Part shown: piece after piece, positions 9,563 to 18,488 of the stretch
Numbering within the stretch: position 1 is the first letter of the stretch
Layout of the letters: each line of letters opens with the position of its first letter
Assembly (NCBI GenBank): GCA_035544875.1
Contig: DASZZP010000083.1
Coordinates: forward strand, 372,001-436,000
Origin: JASLEW01 sp035544875
GTDB lineage: Bacteria; Acidobacteriota; Thermoanaerobaculia; Multivoradales; UBA5704
Length of the DNA: 64,000 nt
Direction of reading: 5' to 3'
Notes under the pieces: generated by a model
Seen by the model: the letters and a program-made list of their open reading frames with translations, nothing else
Database searches by the model: none
Told to the model about the DNA's origin: nothing
Program-made: the position numbers and the translations under genes

Positions 9563-10728
9563 CCACCTCCGACCCCGCAAGCCAGGCCGGATCCTCTTCC
9601 GCGCCCGCCGGCGATTCGTCGCCGCCGCGCCCGGGCGATTTGCCGCGAGCGCGCGCGACCGGCTGGATGATCTACGGCGCCAACGGCTTCACCGGCGAGC
9701 TCGTGGCGCGGGAGGCGGTGCGGCGCGGGCTCGCTCCGATCCTGACCGGCCGCAACGAGGCCGCCCTGGCGGCGCTGGGCGGAGAGCTCGGGCTGCCGGT
9801 GCGGGTCTTCGCCCTGGACGATCCCGCGGCGCTGCGCGGGGCGCTGGCGCGCGAGCCGGCGGTCGCCGCGGTCCTGCACTGCGCCGGTCCGTTCGTCCGC
9901 ACCAGCGCGCCGATGGTCGGCGCCTGTCTCGCCGCCGGCGTGCACTACCTCGACATCACCGGCGAGATCGCGGTCTTCGAGGCCGTCCTGGCGGAGGGAC
10001 TCGCGGCGCAGGAGGCCGGCATCGTCCTGCTGCCGGGGGTCGGTTTCGACGTCGTGCCCACCGACTGTCTGGCGGCGCGGCTGGCCGACGCCCTGGTCGA
10101 TGCCACCGAGCTGGCGCTGGCCTTCGCCTCCGACCGCGGCACCTATAGCCGCGGCACATTGAAGACCATGATCGAGGGCCTGCCCAATGCCGGCGCGGTG
10201 CGCCGCGGCGGCAGGATCGTGCCGGTGCCGATCGCCTACGACGTGCGCGAGATCGAGTTCAGCTGCGGCCGCCGCTGGGCGATGACCATTCCCTGGGGCG
10301 ACGTGGCGACGGCCTACCACACCACCGGCATCCCCAACATCCGGGTCTACACCGCCGCTCCCCGGGGCGCGATACGCCGGGCGAGACGGCTCGCCCCGCT
10401 GCTGCCGCTGGCCGCCTGGTGGCCGGTCAAACGGCTGCTGCAGCGCGTGGTCGACGCGCGGGTGACGGGGCCCGAGCCCGAGGTGCAGAAGACCGCCCGG
10501 GTCTATCTCTGGGGCGAGGCGCGCAACGCCGCGGGCGCCACGGTGTCCGCCACGCTCGAGACCCCGGAGGCCTACCATCTGACCGCGGTCTCGGCGGTGA
10601 CCGTCGTCGAGCGCGTCCTCGCCGGCAAGGTGGCGCCCGGCAGCTGGACCCCCGGCCGTGCGCTCGGACCGCACTTCGCCGCCGAGCTGCCGGGCGTGAT
10701 CGAGGGCGAGCTGCGCCGTTCGCCCTGA
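9559..10728 (+). CDS. Saccharopine-dehydrogenase-like NAD(P)-binding protein
   Basis: A 389-residue protein of the saccharopine dehydrogenase/trans-acting enoyl reductase family. After a Pro/Ser-rich N-terminus, a Rossmann fold begins at about residue 35 (WMIYGANGFTGELVA; GxxGxxG-like) and continues through HCAGPFVRTSAPMVGACLAAGVHYLDITGE and LLPGVGFDVVPTDCLA, all typical of this family. The 4-base overlap with purK fixes the ATG at 9559 and suggests cotranscription, but family members act in lipid or amino-acid metabolism and no purine role is known. The exact substrate is not predictable. Confidence 0.85.
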
Positions 10729-10739
10729 TCGCGCAAGTT

Positions 10740-10910
10740 CTAGTCCCCCCGGCGGTGCCCGATCCCGAGGGATGAAACGGCGCTGCGATGTGGCGCTGGA
10801 GGCCTACTCGAAGCATCGATCGAATCGCCCCCCGCAACCCCTCGATCCCCTTCCCACCCCTCCGGGGGGGAAGGGGACGCCCCCTCCCCTGGCGCACGGA
10901 TCAATTTCGT
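10740..10910 (+). repeat. Dispersed ~170-bp intergenic repeat, copy A
   Basis: The reference copy of a repeat family. It starts near CTAGTCC.CCGGCGGT, has a middle block around GGCCTACTCGAAGCATCGAT and ATCGCCCCCCGCAACCCCT, and then a C-rich/G-rich hairpin (CCCCTTCCC ... GGGAAGGGG, extended by an inner CCCC/GGGG pair) near 10848-10875. It ends around a TCAATTTCGTCTC segment. Other copies are at 21261-21430, 41858-42026, 47608-47675 (partial) and 60154-60349. No open frame is conserved among copies. Confidence 0.85.
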
Positions 10911-10946
10911 CTCAAGGCGGCCCCGGAGAAGTGTGATCGCCGCCAG

Positions 10947-11318
10947 TCATTCATGCCGCAGCGCCACCACGGGATTGACCGCCGTCGCCCGCCGCGCGGG
11001 CATGTAGCTGGCCAGGGCCGCAACCGAGATCAGCAGTGCCGCGACCCCCAAGAAAGTCAATGGATCGCTGGGGCGGACCCCATAGAGAATGCTGGTCAAG
11101 AACCGCGTGAGGGCGAGTGCCGCGCCGGCACCGACCGCCACGCCTGCTACGGTCAGCATCAGCCCCTGCCCAACGGCGAGCCTGAATACGTCGTACTTTC
11201 CAGCCCCGAGGGCCATGCGGACGCCGATCTCATGCGTTCTCTGGCTGACCTGCTTCCAATCCAGATAGTCCTGGCCAGTCGGCCCCACGCGGCTCCACCC
11301 CCGCTGCAGGTTGTTCAC
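10947..11318 (-). pseudogene. MacB/FtsX-type ABC permease remnant (C-terminus)
   Basis: The homologous part begins at about SQRTHEIGVRMALGAG and runs through three hydrophobic segments to YMPARRATAVNPVVALRHE, the standard C-terminus of MacB/FtsX-like permeases. A full-length protein of this family is 400-800 residues with a periplasmic domain; only ~100 residues remain and nothing upstream in any frame continues the homology. It is therefore a truncated remnant. Large families of such permeases are typical of Acidobacteriota. The dispersed repeat copy A ends about 40 bases from its 3' end and may mark the rearrangement. Confidence 0.75.
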
Positions 11319-11387
11319 TCTTACGCTGGACCGCGGTCTGAGTTTTGATAGCCGCGCCGGCCTGCCGCTGGGCCGGTCGGGAAGGGG

Positions 11388-11678
11388 TTAGCGGGTCACG
11401 AGGTGGATGCCGGTCCACATCAGACCGCCGAGCAGCAGCAGGGGCAGCACGAAAACCATCCCCAGCGCGAGCAGGACCGGTCCGACGACGACCGCCACCA
11501 CCAGCCCGGCCAGGGCCACCACCGGCAGCACGATCAGCTTGAGCAGTCCGACACCGATAAAGAGCGGGAACAACACCACCCGAAAGACCAGCTTCAACAC
11601 CAGCAGCACGCAGGCGAGCACCAGACCCGCCAGGCAGAGCCCCGCGAAGATCATGAACAGCGCGCCCATGGCAATCAT
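11388..11678 (-). CDS. Small hydrophobic membrane protein, unknown function
   Basis: A 96-residue protein made almost entirely of hydrophobic residues (Leu, Val, Ala, Gly, Phe), with room for three transmembrane helices: about 5-38, 40-68 and 70-92. It has a Thr-Arg C-terminus and no recognisable motif. The ATG at 11678 gives MIAMGALFMIFAGLCLAG. The antisense frame is rich in His/Gln, as expected of a shadow, which supports this strand. There is no clear operon partner. Confidence 0.55.
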   Translation of the reverse strand: MIAMGALFMIFAGLCLAGLVLACVLLVLKLVFRVVLFPLFIGVGLLKLIVLPVVALAGLVVAVVVGPVLLALGMVFVLPLLLLGGLMWTGIHLVTR

Positions 11679-11740
11679 CGTCGTCCGCCTTCCCTTTAGA
11701 GGCCGGGTAGAGCCCCGGCCGCCTGATCAATGCCGGGTCG

Positions 11741-11768
11741 GCCGCACGTCCGGTGATGGACGTGCGGC
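11741..11768. repeat. Perfect 11-bp hairpin, shared with 33.2 kb
   Basis: GCCGCACGTCC and GGACGTGCGGC flank loop GGTGAT. The reverse complement shares about 23 identical bases, including loop ATCACC, with the hairpin at 33221-33244. It lies upstream of the small membrane protein and could be a terminator-like or repeated palindromic element. Confidence 0.5.
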
Positions 11769-11885
11769 AAGCCCCGGAGGGCAGGACCCGGCCGCCCAAT
11801 GACTACCTCTACGGACCTTCGCCGCCCCGAGTTTCACCGCCGGCCGAGTACTGCCGGGTTGCCCGGGAGATCGGTTGCTATGTCC

Positions 11886-12248
11886 CTAGAGACCTCCGTT
11901 GAGCGCTCTATAGATGATTGAGAGCACGCCGAGGATGACCAGAACCCAGCCGATGGAGTCCTGGATCGAGCCAGGTTTCGCGTCACCGACAACGAAGAGC
12001 CCAAGAGTTGGGATCAACACTGCAAGGGGGAAGGCAATGAGAAAAACTATGGTCCCTCGGGCCTCTTCCTGGGCGAGGAAGAGATCAACGACCTGCCGAG
12101 CCGCGCTCATCGCCGAAGAACAATCCGGCTCAGGGCGCTTGCCGGGGAAGGAGCTCGCCCTGGAATTTGTCGCGAATGCAGCGGTGAGTAGTAGCACCTC
12201 GGTCACCAGAAGCAGTCCGCCTATGCGCTTCAACGCTGGCCTGTTCAT
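11886..12248 (-). CDS. Small two-helix membrane protein, unknown function
   Basis: A 120-residue protein starting MNRPALKRIGGLLLVTEVLL. One hydrophobic segment lies at ~9-27, a polar middle contains SSFPGKRPEPDCSS, and two further hydrophobic segments lie at ~68-88 and ~98-115. No family recognised. The ATG at 12248 was chosen because the longer frame upstream is Arg/Gly/Pro-rich and non-membrane-like. Base composition is closer to 60 percent GC than its neighbours, as judged by eye. Confidence 0.5.
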   Translation of the reverse strand: MNRPALKRIGGLLLVTEVLLLTAAFATNSRASSFPGKRPEPDCSSAMSAARQVVDLFLAQEEARGTIVFLIAFPLAVLIPTLGLFVVGDAKPGSIQDSIGWVLVILGVLSIIYRALNGGL

Positions 12249-12502
12249 CAGCCCATCATACGCCCGAGCCCGAGCCAGCAAATCCAAGGCCTTGAACAGG
12301 CCAGAGAGCCCAAGACCCCGAACTGTACGCCGCCCTCCAGGCGGCGATGGCACGACTCCGCGAGACTCAGGACCAAGCACACCACAGGCGGATTCGACCG
12401 CCTGCATAGCTGTCCGTCCTCGCTGAGGTCAAACCGACCAACTGCCACTACCTCGCCCGCCTGGCGAGCGCCGCAGCCAAGTGCTAAAATAGATGGACGA
12501 CC

Positions 12503-12982
12503 ATGAGAATCCAGCAACGCACGCTCTTGATTGGCATGGCTCTCGGCCTCGCCTTCGCCGCCGCGTCCCCGGGCGGCGCTGCGGAACTGTCCGCCCCATC
12601 GCCGGCGGCTGGCCCGGCCGAGGTTCTCTTCCCTTGCGTGGCCGATGACACGACCATGTGCCTTAATCATGGCCGCTTCCGGACCACGGCCAACTTCCGC
12701 ACCAACGAAGGGGTGACGGGGGGAGCTCACGCGGTACCCTTGACCGACGACACGGGTTACTTCTGGTTTTTCAGCTCCAGCAACGTGGAGATCATCGTCA
12801 AGGTGCTCAACGGCTGCGGCGTCAACCAGCATTACTGGGTGTTTGCCGGCGGCCTGACCAACGTCAACGTGATCATGAGAGTTGCCGATACGACGAACGA
12901 AGGGTTCACGCAGTACGACAACCGGCCGAATACGCCTTACCAGCCGGTGCAGGACACAACGGCTTTCCCCAACTGTCCCTAG
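12503..12982 (+). CDS. Small secreted protein of an Acidobacteria-common family
   Basis: A 159-residue exported protein. Residues 1-27 are a signal peptide (LLIGMALGLAFAAASPGGAAE). The mature part has CVADDTTMCLNHGRFRTTANF, then LTDDTGYFWFFSSSNVEIIVK, a conserved Cys in LNGCGVNQHYWVFAGG and a closing DTTAFPNC. This Cys-x-LCLN-x-RF ... GYFWFF ... YWVFAGGLTNV pattern recurs, often as a terminal module, in secreted proteins of Acidobacteriota; its biochemical role is unknown to me. A TAAAAT -10-like hexamer ends 12 bases before the ATG, which would leave almost no leader. Confidence 0.75.
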   Translation: MRIQQRTLLIGMALGLAFAAASPGGAAELSAPSPAAGPAEVLFPCVADDTTMCLNHGRFRTTANFRTNEGVTGGAHAVPLTDDTGYFWFFSSSNVEIIVKVLNGCGVNQHYWVFAGGLTNVNVIMRVADTTNEGFTQYDNRPNTPYQPVQDTTAFPNCP

Positions 12983-12997
12983 TGCCGTGTACCAGTT

Positions 12998-13013
12998 GAA
13001 TCGCTAGCGATTC
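12998..13013. repeat. 16-bp perfect palindrome between convergent genes
   Basis: GAATCGCTAGCGATTC is its own reverse complement. It sits between the stops of the secreted protein gene and the convergent short gene. A near-copy of its right half (AGCGATTCGG) recurs about 20 bases on. It may be a protein site or a weak bidirectional terminator. Confidence 0.4.
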
Positions 13014-13033
13014 GGTGGGATGTCGGGAAGGTC

Positions 13034-13279
13034 TCAGCGATTCGGCGGCGGGGCAGGCTTCGGGGCGGGGGTCGTGGCGGACGTTTCCTTGGCGAGGGCG
13101 TCCAGGCGCTGACGCATCGCCTTCTCGCGCGCGCGAATAGCCGCCGTAATCGCGAGCTGCAGCTCGTTCGGCTGAGCCACCTCGGCGGGGGGTGGCGAGG
13201 CCGGCGGCAAGCCGAGCCGCTGGCGAACCCGCTGTCCGGCGGAAGGCTTCAGCGTGAGCGGCGCGAAGTAAGGAGCCAT
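13034..13279 (-). CDS. Short Pro/Ala-rich hypothetical protein
   Basis: A possible 81-residue protein (MAPYFAPLTLKPSAGQRVRQ...). It contains a central amphipathic helix (NELQLAITAAIRAREKAMRQRLDALAKE) and a Pro-rich C-terminus ending APPPNR. Codon third positions are strongly G/C, as in neighbouring genes, and nothing is coded on the other strand here, which supports it. There is no recognisable domain and no strong ribosome binding site, so it could also be non-coding. Confidence 0.4.
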   Translation of the reverse strand: MAPYFAPLTLKPSAGQRVRQRLGLPPASPPPAEVAQPNELQLAITAAIRAREKAMRQRLDALAKETSATTPAPKPAPPPNR

Positions 13280-13403
13280 CGCCCTGACACTTGGCCGGCG
13301 GCGGGTCTGGGTGGTGGACTCGCCGCGGTTGCACTCGTTGTGCGGGCTGCCGTAACATCGCCTCAAAATTCGATCAGGCTGGCGCCGAGGAGGAGCCGCG
13401 CCG

Positions 13404-14231
13404 ATGAGCCAGGATATTTCCCGACGGGGTTTCGTGCGGCAGTCGCTCGGATGGACCGCGTCTCTGGTCTGGGGTCTCGACGCTTTCCAGGCGCTGGCCC
13501 AGAACGCGGTCGCACTCCTCAACTACCAAGGTCGCCTGACCGACGCCGCCGGTCTGCCGCGCACCGGCAGCGCCGCCATGACGTTTCGCATCGTCGACGC
13601 GGCTGGCAACCCGCTCGGCTGGGCGGAGACGCATCCGGCAGTACCGCTCGACAACGGCTTCTTCTCGGTGCAGCTCGGCAGCATCACGCCGCTGACGCCC
13701 GCGCTCTTCGCCGGCCCACCCACCGACTCGTTCGGTCCCGTTCGCCACCTCGAGGTGACCATCGACGGGGAGACGCTGTTGCCCAACCTGCGCATCACGA
13801 GCGCCGCGTGGGCCATCGGCACCGTGGTTGGAGCCACCGGGCCAGCGGGGCCAAGTGGCACCGCCGGGGTGACGGGACCGACGGGGCCGATAGGCGCCAC
13901 CGGTGCCGGACCCACCGGTGCCACGGGCCTGGGCGGAGCGACCGGACCGACAGGATCCTCGGGACCCGCCGGCGCCAGCGGACCGACCGGACCGAGCGGT
14001 TCGAGCGGCGCTCAAGGACCCACCGGGCCCGCCGGGTCGACGGGACCCACCGGGCCGCAGGGCGCGTCGGGAGCCGCCGGAGCCTCCGGAGGTACCGGCC
14101 CCACCGGGCCGCAGGGCACCTCCGGAACGACCGGTTCGACCGGTCCACAAGGGTCTACCGGGCCAACGGGCCCGATCGGATCGACCGGGCCGGGGTTTGG
14201 CGCCACGGGAGCCACCGGACCGGGTCCCTAG
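13404..14231 (+). CDS. Exported collagen-like protein rich in Gly-X-Thr triplets
   Basis: A 275-residue protein. Residues 1-33 look like an export signal with SRRGFVRQSLGW (Tat-like). Residues ~36-140 form a globular head starting LLNYQGRLTDAAG, a domain found at the start of other bacterial collagen-like or fibre proteins. Residues 143-275 are about 43 Gly-X-Y triplets with one phase break after the eighth (GATGAGPTG). Thr or Ser is frequent at the Y position (GPT, GAT, GST) and there is no Lys, as in the O-glycosylated BclA collagen of Bacillus. There is no C-terminal trimerisation domain, so the head would have to trimerise it. An AGGAGG lies upstream of the ATG. It is immediately followed by an IPTL-CTERM protein and a four-module glycosyltransferase, suggesting a surface glycoprotein locus (inference). 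Confidence 0.85.
   Translation: MSQDISRRGFVRQSLGWTASLVWGLDAFQALAQNAVALLNYQGRLTDAAGLPRTGSAAMTFRIVDAAGNPLGWAETHPAVPLDNGFFSVQLGSITPLTPALFAGPPTDSFGPVRHLEVTIDGETLLPNLRITSAAWAIGTVVGATGPAGPSGTAGVTGPTGPIGATGAGPTGATGLGGATGPTGSSGPAGASGPTGPSGSSGAQGPTGPAGSTGPTGPQGASGAAGASGGTGPTGPQGTSGTTGSTGPQGSTGPTGPIGSTGPGFGATGATGPGP
13830..14228 (+). repeat. Collagen-like GXY coding repeat
   Basis: Degenerate 9-bp-based repeat (GGN NCN ACN type codons) encoding about 43 Gly-X-Y triplets inside the preceding gene. Such repeats expand and contract readily. One 6-base (GA) interruption breaks the triplet register. Confidence 0.9.
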
Positions 14232-14244
14232 CCGGGGCGACGCG

Positions 14245-14952
14245 GTGCTCCCCCGGATCGCCAGGATGGGTGGCCTGCCAGCAGCCCTGGGTGTTTTCAC
14301 CCTGATGGCAGGCTTCGGCTCTCGCGGGCTCCTCGCGCAGAACGTCGTCGTCGAGACCCCCGCACTCACCTCGGGCGGCGGCCTCGCCACCTCGGCCAGC
14401 CATCGGCTCTGGAGCTGCCTCTCCCACGACCCCTCGGGCACGGCGGCGAGCTCCTCGTTCCGCGTACGCGTGGGTTGCGGCGCGGCGCTGGCTGGCGGCG
14501 TCATCGTCACCAAGGCGCCCACCAGCCTCTCCGCCCAAGCGACCCCGTCGTCGGCCCCGGTCGGCGGGAGCATCGCCGATCAAGCCACGCTCTCGGGCGG
14601 CGATCGACCCACCGGCACGATCACCTTCAACCTCTTCGCCCCTGGCGACACGGGCTGCGCGAGCTCGATCTTCACCTCGACGAAGTCCGTGAGCGGCGAT
14701 GGCACCTACACCTCCGACTCCTTCGCGGCTTTGACTCCAGGCACCTACCGGTGGATCGCGAGCTATAGCGGCGACGCCAACAACCTCGCGGCTGGGCCGA
14801 CCGTGTGCAGCGATCCGGTGCAGGCGGCCGTCGTCACTGGGTTCACCGCGGCGATTCCGACGCTCGATCCCCGCGGCCTGGCTCTGCTCGTCCTGCTGCT
14901 GGCCGCGGCCGGGCTTCTCATCGCACGTCGCGCGCCGCTGCCGCCGCGGTGA
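14245..14952 (+). CDS. IPTL-CTERM surface protein with Ig-like domain
   Basis: A 235-residue exported protein. The N-terminal signal (LPRIARMGGLPAALGVFTLMAG) is followed by a ~50-residue Cys-containing region and a bacterial Ig-like domain (about 90-200: PTSLSAQATPSSAPVGGSI ... GTYRWIASYSGDANN). The C-terminus is IPTLDPRGLALLVLLLAAAG followed by LLIARR, an IPTL-CTERM tripartite sorting signal recognised by exosortase-type enzymes. GTG 14245 is preferred because it gives the signal peptide a basic n-region; ATG 14266 is the alternative. The stop overlaps a possible GTG start of the glycosyltransferase (GTGA), which argues for coupled expression. The sorting enzyme is not in this window. Confidence 0.8.
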   Translation: MLPRIARMGGLPAALGVFTLMAGFGSRGLLAQNVVVETPALTSGGGLATSASHRLWSCLSHDPSGTAASSSFRVRVGCGAALAGGVIVTKAPTSLSAQATPSSAPVGGSIADQATLSGGDRPTGTITFNLFAPGDTGCASSIFTSTKSVSGDGTYTSDSFAALTPGTYRWIASYSGDANNLAAGPTVCSDPVQAAVVTGFTAAIPTLDPRGLALLVLLLAAAGLLIARRAPLPPR

Positions 14953-14966
14953 GCCCCGCCGCCAGC

Positions 14967-17900
14967 ATGCCGCGAACAGCCCAGCCTGGCGACCGGCGGC
15001 CGACGATCTGCCTGTCGATGATCGTGCGCGACGAGGCGCACATCGTCACCGAGGCGCTCGCCTGCCTGGCGCCTCATCTCGACTATTGGGTCGTGGTCGA
15101 CACCGGCTCGACCGACGCCACCCGTGACGTGGTGCGCGACTTCTTCGGCGACCGCGGCATCCCCGGCGAGCTCCACGAGCGCCCCTGGCGCGACTTCGGT
15201 GCCAACCGCACCGAGGCGCTCGAGCTGGCGCGCGGCAAGGCCGACTATCTATGGGTCTTCGACGCCGACGACCTGCTGCGCGGCACGCCCGACCTCACCG
15301 AGCTCACCCACGACGCCTACTCTCTGCGCTTCGACGGCGACCTGCGCTACTGGCGTCCCTTGCTGTTCCGCTCCGACCGCGCCTGGCGCTTCGTCGGCGA
15401 GCTGCACGAGTACGCCCAGTGCGCCGATGGGCCGGCGACCATCGCCAGGCTCGCCGGGGATCACGCGGCCGAGTCGCGCCGGCTCGGCGCGCGCAACCGG
15501 CCGGCGGACAAGTACGATCGCGACGCCGCGGTGTTCGCCGCCGCGGTGGCGCGCGACCCCAACGACACCCGCAGCCTCTTCTACCTCGCGCAGAGCCACC
15601 AGGACGCCGGGCGGCTGCGCGAGGCGCGGGCCCTCTACGAACGACGCGCCGCCCTCGGCGGCTGGGGCGAGGAGGTCTACGTCGCCCTGCTGCGCGCCGC
15701 GCGCTGCCGGCGCGACCTCGGCCGGCCGTGGCCGCAGCTTCTGCCGGCGTTCCTCGCTGCCTGGTCGGCGCGCCCGACGCGCGCCGAGGCGCTGGTCGAC
15801 CTGGCCGCCGTCGCCCGACTCGCCGGGCGCTGGCCGGAGGCGCACCTGTTCGCCAGCCGGGCGGCGGCGATTCCGGATCCGGTCGACGACGAGCTGTTCG
15901 TCGAGCCGGCCGCCTATGCCTGGCGGGCCCTCGACGAGCTGGCGATCGCCGCGTACTACCTCGGCGACCTCGAGGAGTCGTTCCGCATCAACAGCGAGCT
16001 GCTGGCCCGCTCGCGGCTGCCCGAGCGCGAGCGCGGGCGCATCGAGAGCAACCGCGACTTCTCGGTGCCGCGGGTCAAGGACTCCAGGCTGCAGCACGAC
16101 GCGGCGATCGTTAGGCGCATCCTGGCGCGGTCGCGCGCGACCGCTCCTCGGGTCACCCTCACCATCACCAGCTGCCGGCGGCGGGACCTCTTCGAGAAGA
16201 CGGTGTGCTCTTTCCTCAACGCCTGTACCGACCTCGACCTGATCGACCGCTGGCTCTGCGTCGACGACGGCTCGAGCCCCGAAGACCGCCGCGAGATGCA
16301 GCGGCTCTTCCCCTTCTTCGAGTACGTCTGGAAGGGACCCGAGGAGCGCGGCCACGCGCGCAGCATGAACATCATCCGCGGCGCCGTGCGTACCCCCTTC
16401 CTCGTCCACCTCGAGGACGATTGGCATTTCTTCGAGCGCCGCGACTACGTCGGGCCGGCGATCCGCATCCTCGAACGCGAGCCCGAGCTCGGCCAGGTCC
16501 TCTTCAACCGCAACTACGCCGAGGTGCTCGCGGACCGCGACATTCCCGGCGGGCAGCTGCGGGTGTCGCCGGCGGGCGATCGCTACGTCGTGCACGAGCA
16601 CCACGACCCGGGCTCGGAGTTGTATCGCCGCCTGGCGGAGGTCCATCGGCGGCCCTCCAACGTCTACTGGCCCCACTACTCGCTCCGCCCCTCGCTGCTG
16701 CGCGCCACCGTCTTCGAGCGGGTGGGCCCCTTCGACGAGCAAGCCTCCCACTTCGAGCTCGACTACGCGCGCCGCTACGTCCACGCGCGCCTCTCCTCGG
16801 CCTTCTTCGACGGCGTCAACTGCCTGCACATCGGCAGGCTCACCAGCGAGCGCGACGATACGGCAAAGCCGAATGCCTACGGGCTCAACGGCATGCCACG
16901 GTTCGACGACCGGCCGATACGCGTGCAGCTGCTCGCCAACTGGTGCACCAGCGAAGAGCTCTGCCGCATGTGGGAGAAGATGTCGCGCGGCGGCGGCCGC
17001 TGGGGACGGCTGGAGGTCACGGCCGGCGGCGATGTCGACTTCCATGCGGTGATCAACGCCGCGCCGCCCGGGGCCGCGGTCGACCCGGCGCGGACGATCG
17101 TCTTCCACATGGAGCCGCGCAGCACCATCGCATCGATGCCCGCCGAGTGGCGCGATCCGGATCCGGCGCGTTTCCTCCAGGTGCGCAGCCACGCCGCCTT
17201 CCCCAACGTCTGCGAGTGGCACCTCGGTCCGACCTACGACGAGCTCTGCGCGCTGCCGATCGAGAAGACCCGGACCCTCTCCACCGTCACCTCCTCGCTC
17301 CACTTCTGTCCCGGCCATCGGGCACGGATCGCCTTCATCAAGCACCTCGAGGCGAACGGCGTGCCGATCGACGTCTACGGCTGGAGCAACCATCACGGCT
17401 TCGCCGGTTACCGCGGAGCGTTGCCGCGGATGTGCAAGGACGCGGGCCTGTTCCCCTATCGCTACACCTTCGCAGCGGAGAACCACTGGGAAAGGAACTA
17501 CTTCACCGAGAAGATCGTCGACGCGATCCTCGCCGAGTGCCTCTGCTTCTACTCGGGTTGCCCGAACCTCGCCGGCCACCTCGACCCGGCGGCCTACGTG
17601 GCCCTCGACCTCGACGACTTCGCAGCGGCGGCCCGCACCATCGAGACGACGATCGCCAACGGCGAGTGGGAGAAGCGGCTCGACGCCATCCGGCGCGAAA
17701 AGCGGCGGATCCTCGACCAGCTCCAGTTCTTCCCCACTTTGGAGCGGATCGTCGTCGCGGCGCAGGCGGGGATGCCGTTGCCGACGTGCGACGCCGAGGA
17801 TCTGGACGTCGTCCTGATCAACCTCGATCGCCGGCCCGATCGCCTCGCCGCGTTTCGCGCGCAGGCGGAGCGCAGCGGGCTCTCCTACCGGCGGGTCGCA

Positions 17901-18464
17901 GCGGTCGACGGTCAGGCCATCGCGCTCACCGCCGAGATCCGCCAGCTCTTCCGCGACAACGACTTCGGCTACCGCCGCAGCGTCGTCGGCTGCGCCCTCA
18001 GTCACCTCGGCGTCTGGCGAGCGGTCCGCCGGCCGACGCTGGTGCTCGAAGACGACGTCGAGCTCGCGGAGGCCTTCGTCCCGGGCCTGCGCTCGATCCT
18101 GGAGCAGGCCCGCAGCACCGACCCTGACTGGGACCTCGTCTTCCTCGGGTACACCCCCTGGGAGGCACGCTTCGCCGAGCCGCCGCGCGAAGGGGGCGAT
18201 CCGCGCCTGCAGCCCATGGGCTGGCTCGACTACATGGGCGGCTTGTTCGGCTACCTGGTGTCGCCCGCGGGAGCGCGCAAGCTGGTCGACCAGGCCACCA
18301 CCGGCGGCATCCGCCACGGCATCGACCGCTTCGTCCATCACTCCGACCGCGGGCTGCGGGTCTACAGCGCCCTGCCGAGCATCGCGTTCTCGCCGTGCGC
18401 CCGGCTCGACGGCCAGGGCGACACCGACATCCAGCGCGACTTCACCCCGCTCGCGCCGGACTGA
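14967..18464 (+). CDS. Four-module glycosyltransferase (GT2-GT2-GT10-GT25)
   Basis: A 1165-residue protein joining four sugar-transfer modules. Residues ~8-190 are a GT2 GT-A domain (LSMIVRDEAHI, VVDTGSTDAT, DADD near 100). Residues ~200-340 are helical with TPR-like repeats. A second GT-A domain lies at ~394-640 (TLTITSCRRRDLF, VDDGS, HLEDDWHFF). Residues ~647-900 match GT10 fucosyltransferases (KHLEANGVPIDVYG, then FAAENHW..NYFTEKIVDAI). Residues ~940-1165 are GT25 (VVLINLDRRPDRL, CALSHLGVWRAV, VLEDDVEL). There is no signal or membrane segment, so it acts in the cytoplasm. GTG 14949 overlapping the previous stop is an alternative start. GT25 includes collagen galactosyltransferases and the upstream gene is collagen-like, which suggests an acceptor (inference). 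LPS or capsule glycan assembly is the alternative. Confidence 0.88.
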   Translation: MPRTAQPGDRRPTICLSMIVRDEAHIVTEALACLAPHLDYWVVVDTGSTDATRDVVRDFFGDRGIPGELHERPWRDFGANRTEALELARGKADYLWVFDADDLLRGTPDLTELTHDAYSLRFDGDLRYWRPLLFRSDRAWRFVGELHEYAQCADGPATIARLAGDHAAESRRLGARNRPADKYDRDAAVFAAAVARDPNDTRSLFYLAQSHQDAGRLREARALYERRAALGGWGEEVYVALLRAARCRRDLGRPWPQLLPAFLAAWSARPTRAEALVDLAAVARLAGRWPEAHLFASRAAAIPDPVDDELFVEPAAYAWRALDELAIAAYYLGDLEESFRINSELLARSRLPERERGRIESNRDFSVPRVKDSRLQHDAAIVRRILARSRATAPRVTLTITSCRRRDLFEKTVCSFLNACTDLDLIDRWLCVDDGSSPEDRREMQRLFPFFEYVWKGPEERGHARSMNIIRGAVRTPFLVHLEDDWHFFERRDYVGPAIRILEREPELGQVLFNRNYAEVLADRDIPGGQLRVSPAGDRYVVHEHHDPGSELYRRLAEVHRRPSNVYWPHYSLRPSLLRATVFERVGPFDEQASHFELDYARRYVHARLSSAFFDGVNCLHIGRLTSERDDTAKPNAYGLNGMPRFDDRPIRVQLLANWCTSEELCRMWEKMSRGGGRWGRLEVTAGGDVDFHAVINAAPPGAAVDPARTIVFHMEPRSTIASMPAEWRDPDPARFLQVRSHAAFPNVCEWHLGPTYDELCALPIEKTRTLSTVTSSLHFCPGHRARIAFIKHLEANGVPIDVYGWSNHHGFAGYRGALPRMCKDAGLFPYRYTFAAENHWERNYFTEKIVDAILAECLCFYSGCPNLAGHLDPAAYVALDLDDFAAAARTIETTIANGEWEKRLDAIRREKRRILDQLQFFPTLERIVVAAQAGMPLPTCDAEDLDVVLINLDRRPDRLAAFRAQAERSGLSYRRVAAVDGQAIALTAEIRQLFRDNDFGYRRSVVGCALSHLGVWRAVRRPTLVLEDDVELAEAFVPGLRSILEQARSTDPDWDLVFLGYTPWEARFAEPPREGGDPRLQPMGWLDYMGGLFGYLVSPAGARKLVDQATTGGIRHGIDRFVHHSDRGLRVYSALPSIAFSPCARLDGQGDTDIQRDFTPLAPD

Positions 18465-18488
18465 TCACGGTGGGCGGCCTCCGGGCAG

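Noticed and set aside
10740..10910. Insertion sequence
   Set aside because: No transposase frame, no terminal inverted repeats or target duplication were recognised; it is better described as a non-coding dispersed repeat.
11230..11799. Alternative minus-strand frame overlapping the permease remnant and the small membrane protein
   Set aside because: Arg/Gly/Ala-rich, no domain, and it conflicts with the clear permease C-terminus and hydrophobic protein in other frames.
15249..18341. A 1030-codon open frame antisense to the glycosyltransferase
   Set aside because: Same GC-driven shadow effect. The plus-strand product shows four recognisable glycosyltransferase modules and this one none.
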